Shown here: positions 45,129-56,295 of the stretch, piece by piece
Layout of the letters: the number at the start of each line of letters is the position of its first letter
How positions within the stretch are numbered: the first letter of the stretch is position 1
NCBI GenBank assembly: GCA_027422505.1
Contig: JAPQWV010000647.1
Location: 1-64,000, forward strand
Origin: Craterostigma plantagineum
Lineage: Eukaryota > Streptophyta > Magnoliopsida > Lamiales > Linderniaceae
Direction: 5' to 3'
Length of the DNA stretch: 64,000 nucleotides
The notes under the pieces: generated by a model
The model's input: only the letters and a program-made list of their open reading frames with translations
The model's database searches: none
What the model was told of the DNA's origin: nothing
Made by a program: the position numbers and the translations under genes

Positions 45129-46824
45129 TGACGATATAAATGTGCCTAAGAGGGGGGTGAATTAGGCTTATAAAACTTTATGCTTCTTTTCACAAATATT
45201 AAATGTGGTGACTTAGATATGCCTACTGATGTTTGTAACTAGTGTGTCCGATATATCCTAGTAACGTCGGATGTGCGTCGGGTCTGTCTCACAGCGATAA
45301 AGAAATAACTGAAAAGTAAATGCGAGACAGGATTTTTATAGAGGTTATATCCCCAACTGGGGTTTACTCCTCTCCTTGGGATTTGCTTCCCAAGAGTTTA
45401 ACCAATCACTATAATGCACCGTAGCTGGATACAAAACTGATTGGTTAGCCCAATACACAACCGAAACAAGTCGAACACTAGACACTACTAGGTTACCACA
45501 CGCCGAGTTTCGTTCCTCGGAATCTCCTTGATCCCGACAGACACAGCTCGCTACCGAAGGGCCCCCGGACTTGTCCTTCCCTTCACGTGTGCGTAAACGT
45601 CGACCTTGCCTCCTTGGTATTGCTCACGTCCGAAGACAACACGTCCGAAGACAGAATATATGGCAGGGGATGATGGAATATCGGATAAATCACTCGCTCA
45701 GTGATGGATAGGCAAGTTAACGCTCAGTATGGCAGAAAGCTATCGCAAGTGAATGGCTCAGGAATCTCTTAGTATATCTCTGCTCAAAAATCTCTCTTCG
45801 CAAATTCTGTATTTGTCGAAAATCTCAAGTGCAGCTTATATATAGTCCTTTTCAAATAGCACTTCACATGGAAAGTCATATCAAACAATAATCACCAAAT
45901 CAAGCATAGTTTCCATGTAGCTTTCGAGTCAATCACACCATATAAATCATGCTTCTAATAAATCGTCGCAACGGTCATATAGCACATTAAAGCATGATTA
46001 TATTCCATATAAAGCTCAATTTTCGTACTCAAGCAATTTCAACCATTTCGCATATATTTTCCATATCGAAATTTTCCATAAGTGATTCCCTGCTATCAGT
46101 TCCTAGTAACGAGTAACTTTAGATTTACTATCCAAGTATGGCACATAAGATAGCAAGGCATAAGCACGTTTTCCATGTACAGCTCATAGCATTTAATCAA
46201 TATATTTACCATGTTTAGCACAAGAATCAGATCAGAGCTTACATAAATCGATTTATCACATCATGGCACAACTTTCCTTATTTCAGAGATCACATCCGTT
46301 TATAGCACATATCATATAATACCATCTTATCCATAAGGTCAATCAAATCAAATCTCTCCTAAATATAATAATCCAATCAGCACAAGGAAAGATATCAATT
46401 TAATATTTCGCATTAATTCAGTGCAAGGCAAGCATGGATCGTGCATATGATTTTCGTCCAGGAATAAACTGGTATCAACGGATATATCACTTTCCATATA
46501 TAAACAGCATATTTTCCATATATAGCTCAGTAGGATATCTCATGCATTATTTCCATATATAGCACAGAACGATATATCCTATCTCATGGACTGTCTATAA
46601 CACGCGATCACATAGTTCCATCAAATCATCACAAAATCACACGCAATTCAAATATTCAACACTTTAACAATTTTTATCTCATTTGCAATGCATGGTTGAA
46701 CATTATCATGAATTTAGACATTTTATTTTTCCCAAATCGAATTGCTTATTTTATAGACCTAATGTCATTACAATTACATTGTTCATCAAAACTCTCTAAC
46801 ATATATGGACCAAAAAGGTCAACA
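45129..46824 (-). repeat. 3' LTR of the Sirevirus element
   Basis: 1696 bp. Contains the nearby repeat CACGTCCGAAGACA twice (about 45627-45653). Confidence 0.93.
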
Positions 46825-47516
46825 TTCTCCCCCTTTTTGATGATGACATGTAATTGATGCAGCACGGAAGCAAGTAAGCATATTCGATTATGCAAGTCCT
46901 AGCGCATATGTCTAAGTGTTCCATAATCACAAAGCAGAGCATACGATATTTCCTAATCACATGTGATACCCATTTGCTCCCCCTGCCTATGTGCAATTAT
47001 CTCTAAGACATGCTAAGATATATCTTTGAACTAATTTTGCTCCCCCTGTCTAAATGCGGATATTTCCTATTAATTTCTATGTTATATCTTAAGTACAAGA
47101 ATTTCGAAATTACCCGTGATTGTGCTCCCCCTTCCTAAGTGCGCATTTTCCAAGCATGGTTCAAGTAATCATGTAATCATCGCAGCAGGCACTTAGCACT
47201 TATCAAGAAGTTTCACGCAAGTCAAATCGCACAGTTAAGCATCAGAGTAAGAGATCAGCATATGATATATCCGAAGATCAGAGCAAAGAAAATGTTAAGC
47301 ATATGAGATATACCATGATAGCAGCAAAATATTATATTAGGGTTCAACGAGCCTCCCTATACATCACTTACCACTAAAACACTTAGACGCTAAACGCCTA
47401 AACTTACCTTACTACTCCCCCTTCATTATCAAAAAGGCGGGAGGGAAACCTAAAAACTGAACGATACTGGAATATCCTAGTGGCAACTAAGAGCAGAATG
47501 GAACTAGAGAGGCAGC
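46825..47516 (-). other. Region with multiple polypurine tracts
   Basis: Minus-strand GGGGGAG-type tracts occur next to the LTR (46828-46837) and again near 46977-46984, 47039-47046, 47122-47130 and 47416-47423, several preceded by a similar TGCTCCCCCT context on the plus strand. Multiple purine tracts upstream of the 3' LTR are a known Sirevirus feature. No gene here. Confidence 0.75.
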
Positions 47517-49080
47517 CTACTGGCTTGAAGAGGAGTCAGAAACAGCGGGTTTTGGAAGGGATTGCTTGACGAGCTTGGTGAGCTTGGAGAGTTTCAGCGA
47601 CATTTCGGTATAATGTTCTTTGATCTTGCGGAATCGCTTTTGATTGTCAGCTTTGATATCGGAGATATCCCGACGCAACACGGCAATTCCTGTCTTCCCG
47701 ACGCTGAGCTCATCTTCGTAATCCTCATCATCTTCGCTTTTCACTTTTGCCTTTCCCTTCGCAGCAGCTCGCTTTTGGGCGCTATCCACTGACCTAACTT
47801 CCTTGGCCTTGAACCAACCTTGGCTTTTTGTATAGTGAATCCCCATGCGCTTCAAGGTCACTTGGTCCACTATGTGGACGGATTTGTCTTCCCAACCAGG
47901 TGGCAACACAATGCCTTCGCAATCAAATAAGTGAGTGAGTAGCATGCCATAAGGCAGCGCTTTGTCTCTGCTTTCGTAGGCCTGGATCATGTGCTTCATG
48001 ATGACATATCTGAGGTTGAACTTGAGGTTCTGGGATACCATGTAGACCGCAAAGGTGCTAATGAAGTTCATCGTCGTCGAGTGGCCGCCGCTACCAATTT
48101 TGGCACTCCAGAGAGTCATGTTGAGAAGCTTGTGCAGGAAGAAGTAGTCGATAGGGAGTTGGTTCAGTGCTTCACCGTCAGAGAATCGAGGTTTCGTGCG
48201 GGTATTCCAGAGTGTATGAAAGACATTACCGAGATCAAACTCATCGGCGTGGCACCAGTCATTCATATCATAGTGCCGAAGTCCCTCATCAGCAACTCCC
48301 AGCATAGCATTCATCTTTTGAGTGGTCCACTCGATCTTATGGCCGAGAACATAGGAACGGATGTTAACATGCCCTTCGAACTCGTCGTAGTCGAGATTAG
48401 CATAGAACAGTTTGACTACTTCAGGGAAGTGGGGTGTGTTGAGGCTCAGGAAATGCTCCCATCCAAAATCTTTAAGCCAGGTGATGACGTTCCCAGGGGG
48501 CAGTTTGTCGAAGGCAACTCCGCGACCACGAGCGATATCTCTTTTGAGGAAGCTTTTGTAGGTGGTGCGGTTACTTTCTTCCAGAAAAAGTAGTTCAACT
48601 GGGATCTCACTAGGTTTGGTCAGATCGATAGGCGGGATGGCAAAGGATTTTGAACTTGATGGCTGAGGTGGCGAGGTCTTATCAAGTGGTGAGGGCTGTT
48701 TTTCAGGAGACTTTGGTGGAGGTGAAGGTGATTTCTGGGTTTCGATTGGAGTTGGGGATCGCGAGGGCGATTCCTGGGTATCCTCAGGAACTTCTTCAGG
48801 AATTTCGGAGCTTGAGGCAGGTTTTTCGGGTTCGGGTGTCTTGGATTTCTTGGTCTTCTTCTTCTTCTTGGCGGTCTTGGAAGGACTTGAGATCTTTTCG
48901 GAAGATTTGGCTTTGGAACGAGTTTTACGAGCAGAAGGCGAGGCTGGTTTTGGTGATTTGGAAGGTGATTTGAGCGGCGTTTCATCAGTGTCAGCATGGG
49001 TTCCTTACGTTTGCGGCTTGATGATTCAGGGTTGACAGCTTTGGAAGTTTTGCCATTGATGAATGTTTGAATGTCGAGGA
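47517..49080 (-). pseudogene. Sirevirus env-like ORF (ORF3)
   Basis: From about 49080 the frame encodes FINGKTSKAVNPESSSRKRK. After a frame change near 49000 it runs open to a TGA at 47517. The first part is Ser/Pro/Lys rich (KSPSKSPKPASPSARK). The middle contains KRDIARGRGVAFDKLPPG, YANLDYDEFEGHVNIR and SYVLGHKIEWTTQKM, matching the plant transposon protein domain common in such ORFs. The end is a basic linker, KAKVKSEDDEDYEDEL, and a helical stretch MSLKLSKLTKLVKQ. Its role in Sireviruses is not known; no transmembrane helix is evident, so env-like refers only to position. The internal methionine at 48314 is not the true start. Confidence 0.75.
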
Positions 49081-49588
49081 GATGTTTGAAGAGGATGATT
49101 GAATGATGAAGGTTGAGGAACGGTTCTGATCTTTTAAAGAAGTGTAGTCGGTTTATTCTTGGAAGGGATAAGGATGAATTTGAAATTTGAATTTTGAAAT
49201 TTCGAAATTGGAAAGTGGAAAACTGTCAGAGATATCGGGTTGATTTGACAGGATCTCATAATTATGGAAGGGATTTGACTGGGCTGAAGGGAATATAGTT
49301 TAAATAAATGGGTTCCCTAAAATAACTGAACGGCTGAGATGATATCTACGAGTTCCTTCCTAAAATAACCTGATCACATTCACGAACAGATCCAGGAGAT
49401 CGGATATTCCTAAAATAAACTGGATGGCTGAAGGAATGTCTATCTACGAATTTCTTCCTAAAATACGAGAATCATACTTAGGGAAAGATCTATAAGATCC
49501 ACGGAAATATTCTAGGGGCTGAATATCTTAAGATATGATAACTATGAATCTCTATCTAAAATAGAATAACCTAGAGTGAATAATAGAA
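49081..49588 (-). repeat. Spacer with degenerate ~100-bp tandem repeat
   Basis: From about 49313 to 49560 the words CCTAAAATAA, GGCTGA, ATCTACGA and TTCCTTCCTAAAATA recur in the same order with a period near 100 bp, about two and a half copies. It lies between pol and the env-like ORF. Confidence 0.6.
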
Positions 49589-50101
49589 TTAGGCAGATTT
49601 ACTAACCTTATTTAGCTCGAGAATACCCAATCGATCACGGATGTCGCAGAATCTTGCCTCTATTAAGGGTTTCGTGAAGATATCAGCAAGCTGATCATTT
49701 GTTCCTACGAATTCCACACTGATATTCCCCTTCTGAACATGGTCTCGTATGAAATGATGTTTTACCTCAATATGCTTAGTACGAGAGTGATGCACGGGAT
49801 TCTTAGTAATACTAATGGCACTAGTGCTATCACACCTAATAGGAATTTTGTCATAACTCAACCCGAAATCACTAAGGGTTTGTTTCATCCAAAGAACTTG
49901 TTGACAACAATTTCCTAAGGCCATATATTCAGCTTCGGTTGTGGAGAGGGCGACAACATTTTGCTTTCTACTAGACCAGGTAACTAGGGAATTTCCAAGT
50001 AATTGGCAAGTTCCACTAGTACTTTTCCTATCTTCCCTACAACCGGCATAGTCGGCATCGGAATATCCCATTAATGAGAATTCTTCCGTATGAGGGTACA
50101 C
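49589..50101 (-). pseudogene. Sirevirus RNase H
   Basis: Reads GYSDADYAGCREDRKSTSG, ALSTTEAEYMALGNCCQQV, RCDSTSAISITKNPVHHSR and VGTNDQLADIFTKPL, the copia RNase H domain that removes RNA from the hybrid. It is one frame away from the RT segment (shift near 50100) and ends at a stop at 49589. Confidence 0.88.
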
Positions 50102-50808
50102 AAACCATAATTGACAGTACCTTTGACATATCTAAGTATACGCTTGACTGCTGTCAAGTGAGATTCCCTAGGGTCAGACTGATATCTCGAACACATACCA
50201 ACAGCAAACATGATATCAGAACGACTTGCAGTTAAGTAAAGAAGGCTACCGATCATACCTCGATATTCCGTTTGATCAACTGGTGTACCTGATTCGTCAC
50301 TGTCTATTTTGGTGGTCTGATGCATGGGAGTGGAAATTGCTTTGGAATCGTTCATCCCGAATTTGATCAGTAATTCCTTGCTGTACTTAGTCTGGGATAC
50401 AAAGGTTCCACCGTCAAGTTGCTTTATTTGCAACCCAAGGAAGTAGTTTAGCTCGCCCATTAAGCTCATCTCAAATTCCTTCTGCATAGACTTAGAGAAT
50501 TTCTCGCAAAGAAGGATATCAGTACTACCAAATATGATATCATCAACATATATTTGTATCAGTATCATGTGATCTCCTTCATACTTAATAAACAGTGTGT
50601 TATCGATAGTTCCAGTCGAAAATCCTATGTCAATCAAGAACTTGCTTAGTCTTTCATACCATGCCCTAGGAGCCTGCTTTAAACCATATAATGCTTTATT
50701 TAATTTAAAAACATGATTTGGAAAATCTTCCCTAGCAAAGCCCGGTGGTTGTTCTACATAGACCTCCTCATTTATAAAGCCATTTAAAAATGCACTTTTT
50801 ACGTCCAT
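50071..50808 (-). pseudogene. Sirevirus reverse transcriptase
   Basis: Starts MDVKSAFLNGFINEEVYVEQP, which continues from the preceding segment after a one-base shift near 50810. Contains LYGLKQAPRAWYERL, the catalytic IYVDDIIFGS, GELNYFLGLQI and RYVKGT. The frame breaks again near 50100 before RNase H. Confidence 0.88.
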
Positions 50809-51575
50809 TTGAAAAGTTTAAAACGTTTAAAACATGCATATGCAAGTAAGACACGTATGGACTCTAATCTAGCTACTGGAGCAAAGGTTTCATCGAAATC
50901 AATACCTTCCTCCTGGGAATAACCTTTTGCGACTAAGCTCGCTTTGTTCCTAGTGACATTACCATGTTCATCGAGTTTGTTGCGGAAAACCCATTTGGTT
51001 CCTATGATGGACTTCTCATCTGGTCTCTCCACGAGTGTCCATACTTGGCTCTTTTCGAACTGAGCCAACTCATCTTCCATGGCAGAGACCCAGGATATAT
51101 CATCCAAGGCTTCATGGACTATTTTTGGTTCCATCATTGAAAGTAGTACATCATGAGATTCCTCTGTATCCTGATTTCGTACAGTTGCTCGAGTTTTGAT
51201 TCCAGATCTGATATTTCCTATCACTTGATCCGTTGGATGACTGGAAGCATGTTTCCATTTTCTAGGTTGTAGCTCATCAGCTTCTGGTTCCAGTGTCTCT
51301 ATATTTTCGTCTTCTGGAATATCAACCTTACCATCTTCAGTATCCTGTAATTCTGCACAGGGCAAATCTATACCTTCCTCATCAGTAGCATCTGTGTTAG
51401 GTATCTCATCAAAAGTAACATGTATGGATTCCTGAACATTCAATTTCCTTTTATTATAAACACGATATGCCTTAGAGTGAAGACTGTAACCAAGGAATAT
51501 CCCTTCATCAACCTTAGAGTCAAATTTTCCTCTTTTATCTCTATCGTTTAAGATAAAGCATTTGCAACCAAACAC
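50799..51575 (-). pseudogene. Sirevirus pol linker and RT N-terminal part
   Basis: Contains the integrase C-terminal portion FGCKCFILNDRDKRGKFD and GIFLGYSLHSKAYRVYN, an acidic linker, then ALDDISWVSAMEDELAQFEKS, VFRNKLDEHGNVTRNKA and ARLESIRVLLAYA. Preceded near 51576-51680 by a frame-shifted FWAEAVSTAWYVSNRV segment of integrase. Confidence 0.85.
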
Positions 51576-51665
51576 ACGAAAGTAACTTATATTTGGAGTT
51601 CTACCATGCCAAATTTCATAAATATTGGCCTAAGGAAGACACGGTTGGACACATACCAAGCTGTA

Positions 51666-52346
51666 CTAACAGCTTCCGCCCAGAACTCGCAGAGACATCG
51701 TCTGAACAGGACCAAAAAGGTCGAGATGCAGTAGTTCCAGAGGTCTGGATGTGGATATCACATTCTTTGCCTTGAACGATGTCTTGGTCTGCTTGCCCAT
51801 TTGGCATTCCTTGCATGTTTTGTCCTTGACGAATTTTATGTCAGGAACACCTCGCACCAGTGCATTGCTTGTGATGTGAGACAGTAATTCCATGTTGGCA
51901 TGTCCTAAGCGTCTATGCCATAACCAGGTATTATCCTGTGTAACTGCTAAGCACTTGACGTTCTGGTTAGTGATAACATCAAGAGTTATGCAATAAATAT
52001 TCCTATCCCTAGATGCACTAAACAGTACCTTATCATTGTTTCTAACAATACACTTATCATTTTCAAAAGTGACGGTATGACCCTTATCACATAATTGACT
52101 AATGCTGATGAGATTATGTTCTAGATTCCTAACTAACCATACGTCATCTATAGTAGTATGTAAAGTGTTACCAACAGTTCCAACCCCAATGATCTTAGCT
52201 TTAGTGTTGTCGGCGTAGGAGACATATCCTCCATCATAGGCTTTCACCGACACAAACTTACTGATATCACCTGTCATATGGTGGGAACACCCACTGTCGA
52301 GGTACCACTTGTTCTTTTTGCTGGATTTTCTTCTTTGTACCTGCAT
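51666..52346 (-). pseudogene. Sirevirus protease and N-terminal integrase, catalytic core deleted
   Basis: Protease WYLDSGCSHHMTG, then the pre-integrase zinc segment WLWHRRLGHANMELL..CKECQMGKQ, then LHLDLFGPVQT. Copia integrase should continue for well over 100 residues with its acidic catalytic residues. Here the next bases encode, in another frame, FWAEAVSTAW, which belongs near the end of the core. An internal deletion therefore removed the DDE core near 51695. This element cannot integrate by itself. Confidence 0.85.
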
Positions 52347-53536
52347 GAATCATTTCTTTTCTGAGGTGCCCAACTTCGATTGGGTCCTAAAGGGTTAGTG
52401 GTAAAATGACTCTTGTTAACACATGATATATCATCTGTCACAGACTGTGATCTCATAAATGCAGGCGCGCCAGTGTTAGAACCTTGATTCTTAGGAATCT
52501 GCTTTGGCCTCCAGATATATCTAGTTTTATCAGCTTTCTTCAAGAAACAGTGGTTAGCATAATGACCGTGACGGCCGCATGAAAAACATTTAGGCTTTCT
52601 AATATCTAGTGAAGGTGCAGCATGCTTAGGTGTTGTGGAATATCCTATTCCTGTATTTCCAACATGTCTAGGAAGATCGAGTATCATGTTGAGATTATGT
52701 TGTCCTACAAAAAGTCTAACATTTTTGTTTTCTTCTAAGAAATTTCCAAGGACGGACATGTCTTTAGATACATTTTCTTGCTTCCTATGCTTTTCGCAAT
52801 TACACACGACTTTTTCTTCCTTAAGAGTTTCTAACTCGGCTTTCAGACGCTCATTTTCTAGATCTGTTTGATGCTTCTCTCTAGCTACATCATCTCGTTG
52901 CCTAATCAGACTCTTTACTTGTGAGTTGAGCGACTTAATCCTTCTTTCTGCATTTTGAATAATTTCAAACATCTCTTCCTTTTCATCTACTTCAGAAACT
53001 GAGGAAGCGTTATCACGAGATTCATCTTGCCTAGCATATAATTCATTTAGAAAGAGAATTTTTTTAATGGTGGATGAAGAAGATACCTGATCATCATCAT
53101 TGGCCATGTATGCGAGATCTTCCTCTTCTTCGCTGTCGGCCTCTTCCCAGTTAGTGACCATTGCTTTCTGCTTCTTTACCTTTTTGTCACCATTTTCCAT
53201 CGGGCAGTTTGAGGCGAAGTGGCCTGGCTTGTTGCATTTGAAACATTTCTGCACGTTGTTCCCGGATGATGATATTCCCTTGTTCCGGGGCTGGAACTTG
53301 GAGTTTCCCTTGAACTTTCTTCTCATCCGAAACTTTTCAAACCTCCTGGTCAGCATGGCGATTTGCTCCATTAGGTCCTCCTCAGTTTCTTCTTCACCTT
53401 CAGAATCATTTTCTTGTTCGGTGTTAAATGCAATGTTTGGTTGACTTCGGACCGTTGACTTCTCTTTGATGGAGATCTGAGTCATCTCGTAGGTGGTAAG
53501 AGATCCAATCAATTCTGACACGGAAAGTTGGTCCAA
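52274..53536 (-). pseudogene. Sirevirus gag, C-terminal part with two zinc knuckles
   Basis: Reads LDQLSVSELIGSLTTYEM, an acidic region, RKFKGNSKFQPRNKG, knuckle CFKCNKPGHFASNC, an acidic stretch, and a long charged coiled coil (RDDVAREKHQTDLENERLKA). A second knuckle CFSCGRHGHYANHC follows. The long coiled region and two knuckles are typical of Sirevirus gag. The frame overlaps pol around 52274-52346, with pol one frame away. Confidence 0.88.
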
Positions 53537-53592
53537 GTCCTTTGCTTCGTAGATGGCAGTTACTTTGGGATTCCACTCTCTTGGAAGAGATC

Positions 53593-54117
53593 TCAGTATT
53601 TCCGTACTTTCTCACCGTCCGGTATTTTCTTTCCCAACGAGAACATTTGATTGATGATGTTCATGAATCTCGCGTACATATGGCTTATGGTCTCGTTGTC
53701 CTCCATTTTGAACAGCTCGTATTGGTGAGTTAAGAGGGCTATTCTTTCTTGTACAACTCGAGTGGTTCCCTCATGTGTGACTTGAAGCATCTCCCACATA
53801 TTCTTGGCAGATTCGCATGAACTCACACGATTGTATTCTTCTCTTGTAAGTGCGCAGGCGATCATGTTCTTAGCTTTGGCATTCAAGGATATTCCTCGCT
53901 TGTCTGTTGCATCGTACTCGGAACCTTTCTTTGGAGTTCCGTCCGCCTTCTTCGGATTGTAAGGTCCAGTCGTGATGATATCCCACAGGTCATAGTCAGT
54001 AGCAAGCAGGAATTCCTTCATACGATTTTTCCATATAGCATAGTTTGTTCCATCGAAGAGTGGTGGCCTGGAATGAGATTGTCCTTCTGCAAAAACATCA
54101 AAACTCGAAGAAGCCAT
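53593..54117 (-). pseudogene. Sirevirus gag, N-terminal part
   Basis: MASSSFDVFAEGQSHSRPP then LFDGTNYAIWKNRMKEFLL, WDIITTGPY, YNRVSSCESAKNMWEMLQ and THEGTTRVVQERIALLTHQYE. At GEKVRK the frame fails by one base inside an A-run (about 53600). The other frame continues ILRSLPREWNPKVTAIYEA into 53536. Confidence 0.9.
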
Positions 54118-54160
54118 TAGATCTTTAACTCAGGCTTGTTAGGCCCGTCGTTTGAGTAAC

Positions 54161-54176
54161 CCGCTCTGATACCAAA
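54161..54176 (-). other. Primer-binding site of the Sirevirus element
   Basis: Minus strand TTTGGTATCAGAGCGG directly after the LTR, tRNA-Met type. Confidence 0.88.
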
Positions 54177-55890
54177 TGACGATATAAATGTGCCTAAGAG
54201 GGGGGGGGGGGTGAATTAGGCTTATAAAACTTTATGCTTCTTTTCACAAATATTAAATGTGGTGACTTAGATATGCCTACTGATGTTTGTAACTAGTGTG
54301 TCCGATATATCCTAGTAACGTCGGATGTGCGTCGGGTCTGTCTCACAGCGATAAAGAAATAACTGAAAAGTAAATGCGAGACAGGATTTTTATAGAGGTT
54401 ATATCCCCAACTGGGGTTTACTCCTCTCCTTGGGATTTGCTTCCCAAGAGTTTAACCAATCACTATAATGCACCGTAGCTGGATACAAAACTGATTGGTT
54501 AGCCCAATACACAACCGAAACAAGTCGAACACTAGACACTACTAGGTTACCACACGCCGAGTTTCGTTCCTCGGAATCTCCTTGATCCCGACAGACACAG
54601 CTCGCTACCGAAGGGCCCCCGAACTTGTCCTTTCCTTCACGTGTGCGTAAACGTCGACCTTGCCTCATTGGTATTGCTCACGTCCGAAGACAACACGTCC
54701 GAAGACAGAATATATGGCAGGGGATGATGGAATATCGGATAAATCACTCGCTCAGTGATGGATAGGCAAGTTAACGCTCAGTAAGGCAGAAAGCTATCGC
54801 AGGTGAATGGCTCAGGAATCTCTTAGTATCTCTCTGCTCAAAAATCTCTCGTAGGTTTAAATTCGCAAATTCTGTATTTGTCGAAAATCTCAAGTGCAGC
54901 TTAAATATAGTCCTTTTCAAATAGCACTTCACATGGAAAGTCATATCAAACAATAATCACCAAATCAAGCATAGTTTCCATGTAGCTTTCGAGTCAATCA
55001 CACCATATAAATCATGCTTCTAATAAATCGTCGCAACGGTCATATAGCACATTAAAGCATGATTATATTCCATATAAAGCTCAATTTTCGTACTCAAGCA
55101 ATTTCAACCATTTCGCATATATTTTCCATATCGAAATTTTCCATAAGTGATTCCCTGCTATCAGTTCCTAGTAACGAGTAACTTTAGATTTACTATCCAA
55201 GTATGGCACATAAGATGGCAAGGCATAAGCACGTTTTCTATGTACAGCTCATAGCCTTTAATCAATATATTTACCATGTTTAGCACAAGAATCAGATCAG
55301 AGCTTACATAAATCGATTTATCACATCATGGCACAACTTTCCTTATTTCAGAGATCACATCCGTTTATAGCACATATCATATAATAGCATCTTATCCATA
55401 AGGTCAATCAAATCAAATCTTTCCTAAATATAATAATGCAATCAGCACAAGGAAAGATATCAATTTAATATTTCGCATTTAATTCAGTGCAAGGCAAGCA
55501 TGGATCGTGCATATGATTTTCGTCCAGGAATAAACTGGTATCAACGGATATATCACTTTCAATATATAAACAGCATATTTTCCATATATAGCTCAGTAGG
55601 ATATCTCATGCATTATTTCCATATATAGCACATAACGATATATCCTATCTCATGGACTGTCTATAACACGCGATCACATAGTTCCATCAAATCATCACAA
55701 AATCACACGCAATTCAAATATTCAACACTTTAACAATTTTCATCTCATTTGCAATGCATGGTTGAACATTATCATGAATTTAGACATTTTATTTTTCCCA
55801 TATCGAATTGCTTATTTTATAGACCTAATGTCATTACAATTACATTGTTCATCAAAACTCTCTAACATATATGGACCAAAAAGGTCAACA
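54177..55890 (-). repeat. 5' LTR of the Sirevirus element
   Basis: 1714 bp, same ends as 45129-46824, with a longer G-run at about 54198-54211. Confidence 0.93.
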
Positions 55891-55964
55891 ATAATAATAA
55901 TAAATAAATAATAATAAATCTAGACTAAAAGTAGAATAAAATCCTAAACCTAATAATACCGCTG

Positions 55965-55982
55965 TCCCCGACAACGGCGACA
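55965..55982 (-). other. Primer-binding site of the Athila/Tat-like element
   Basis: Minus strand TGTCGCCGTTGTCGGGGA, close to the TGGCGCCGTTGCCGGGGA site (tRNA-Asp type) common in this lineage, two differences. Confidence 0.75.
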
Positions 55983-55988
55983 AAAACT

Positions 55989-56295
55989 TGACATGCTCAA
56001 ATACTAGGAAGTGTACTAGGTCGTGCAAGTAGTAAAACGGACGAAGTCCGAGTATCGATCCACGAAGATAGCTCTATTAATTCGAAGATAATATTCCTAA
56101 TTCTAATTTAGACTAAGGGAATTTTATAGTCTTGATAATTGATAAAATAGATAAAAGACGCAAATAATAAAAAATGCAAATAAAATAAATGATGATATAG
56201 AAATTAACGACGAACGTGATTAAGACACATGCTCGCGACAAATTATTCGTACGTCTTCATGCAATCTAATCTATCTAATCAATATGAATCATAGT
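55989..56295 (-). repeat. 5' LTR of the Athila/Tat-like element, cut by the next insertion
   Basis: Matches 31524-31830 until CATAGT, where the left copy goes on CAAGGTAGAATTTCC but here TGATGAACG begins. Confidence 0.82.

Larger units (their letters stand above)
45129..55890 (-). mobile_element. Sirevirus (SIRE/Maximus-type) copia element with env-like gene
   Basis: LTRs of about 1.70 kb (45129-46824 and 54177-55890), TGACGATATAAATG..GGTCAACA, with target duplication ATAAT at 45124-45128 and 55891-55895. Minus-strand order is primer site, gag with two zinc knuckles and a long coiled region, pol, repeat spacer, env-like ORF, several GGGGGAG tracts, LTR. The integrase core is deleted and several one-base frame changes exist, so it cannot move by itself. 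Confidence 0.94.
31524..56295 (-). mobile_element. Athila/Tat-like gypsy element, gag-protease only, hosting two nested elements
   Basis: The left LTR (31524-32879) and right partial LTR (55989-56295) share the start TGACAYGCTCAAATACTAG and over 290 further bases. Minus-strand features are a tRNA-Asp type primer site (55965-55982), gag split by a Tekay-like insertion, protease, an unassigned ORF and a G-run purine tract. No reverse transcriptase, RNase H or integrase is present, so it is non-autonomous or deleted. Its own sequence is 31524-36896, 44903-45128 and 55891-56295, with target duplications included. Confidence 0.85.

Noticed and set aside
48620..48997. Arginine/proline-rich minus-strand frame
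   Set aside because: Shadow of the Lys/Ser/Pro-rich head of the env-like ORF in the neighbouring frame.
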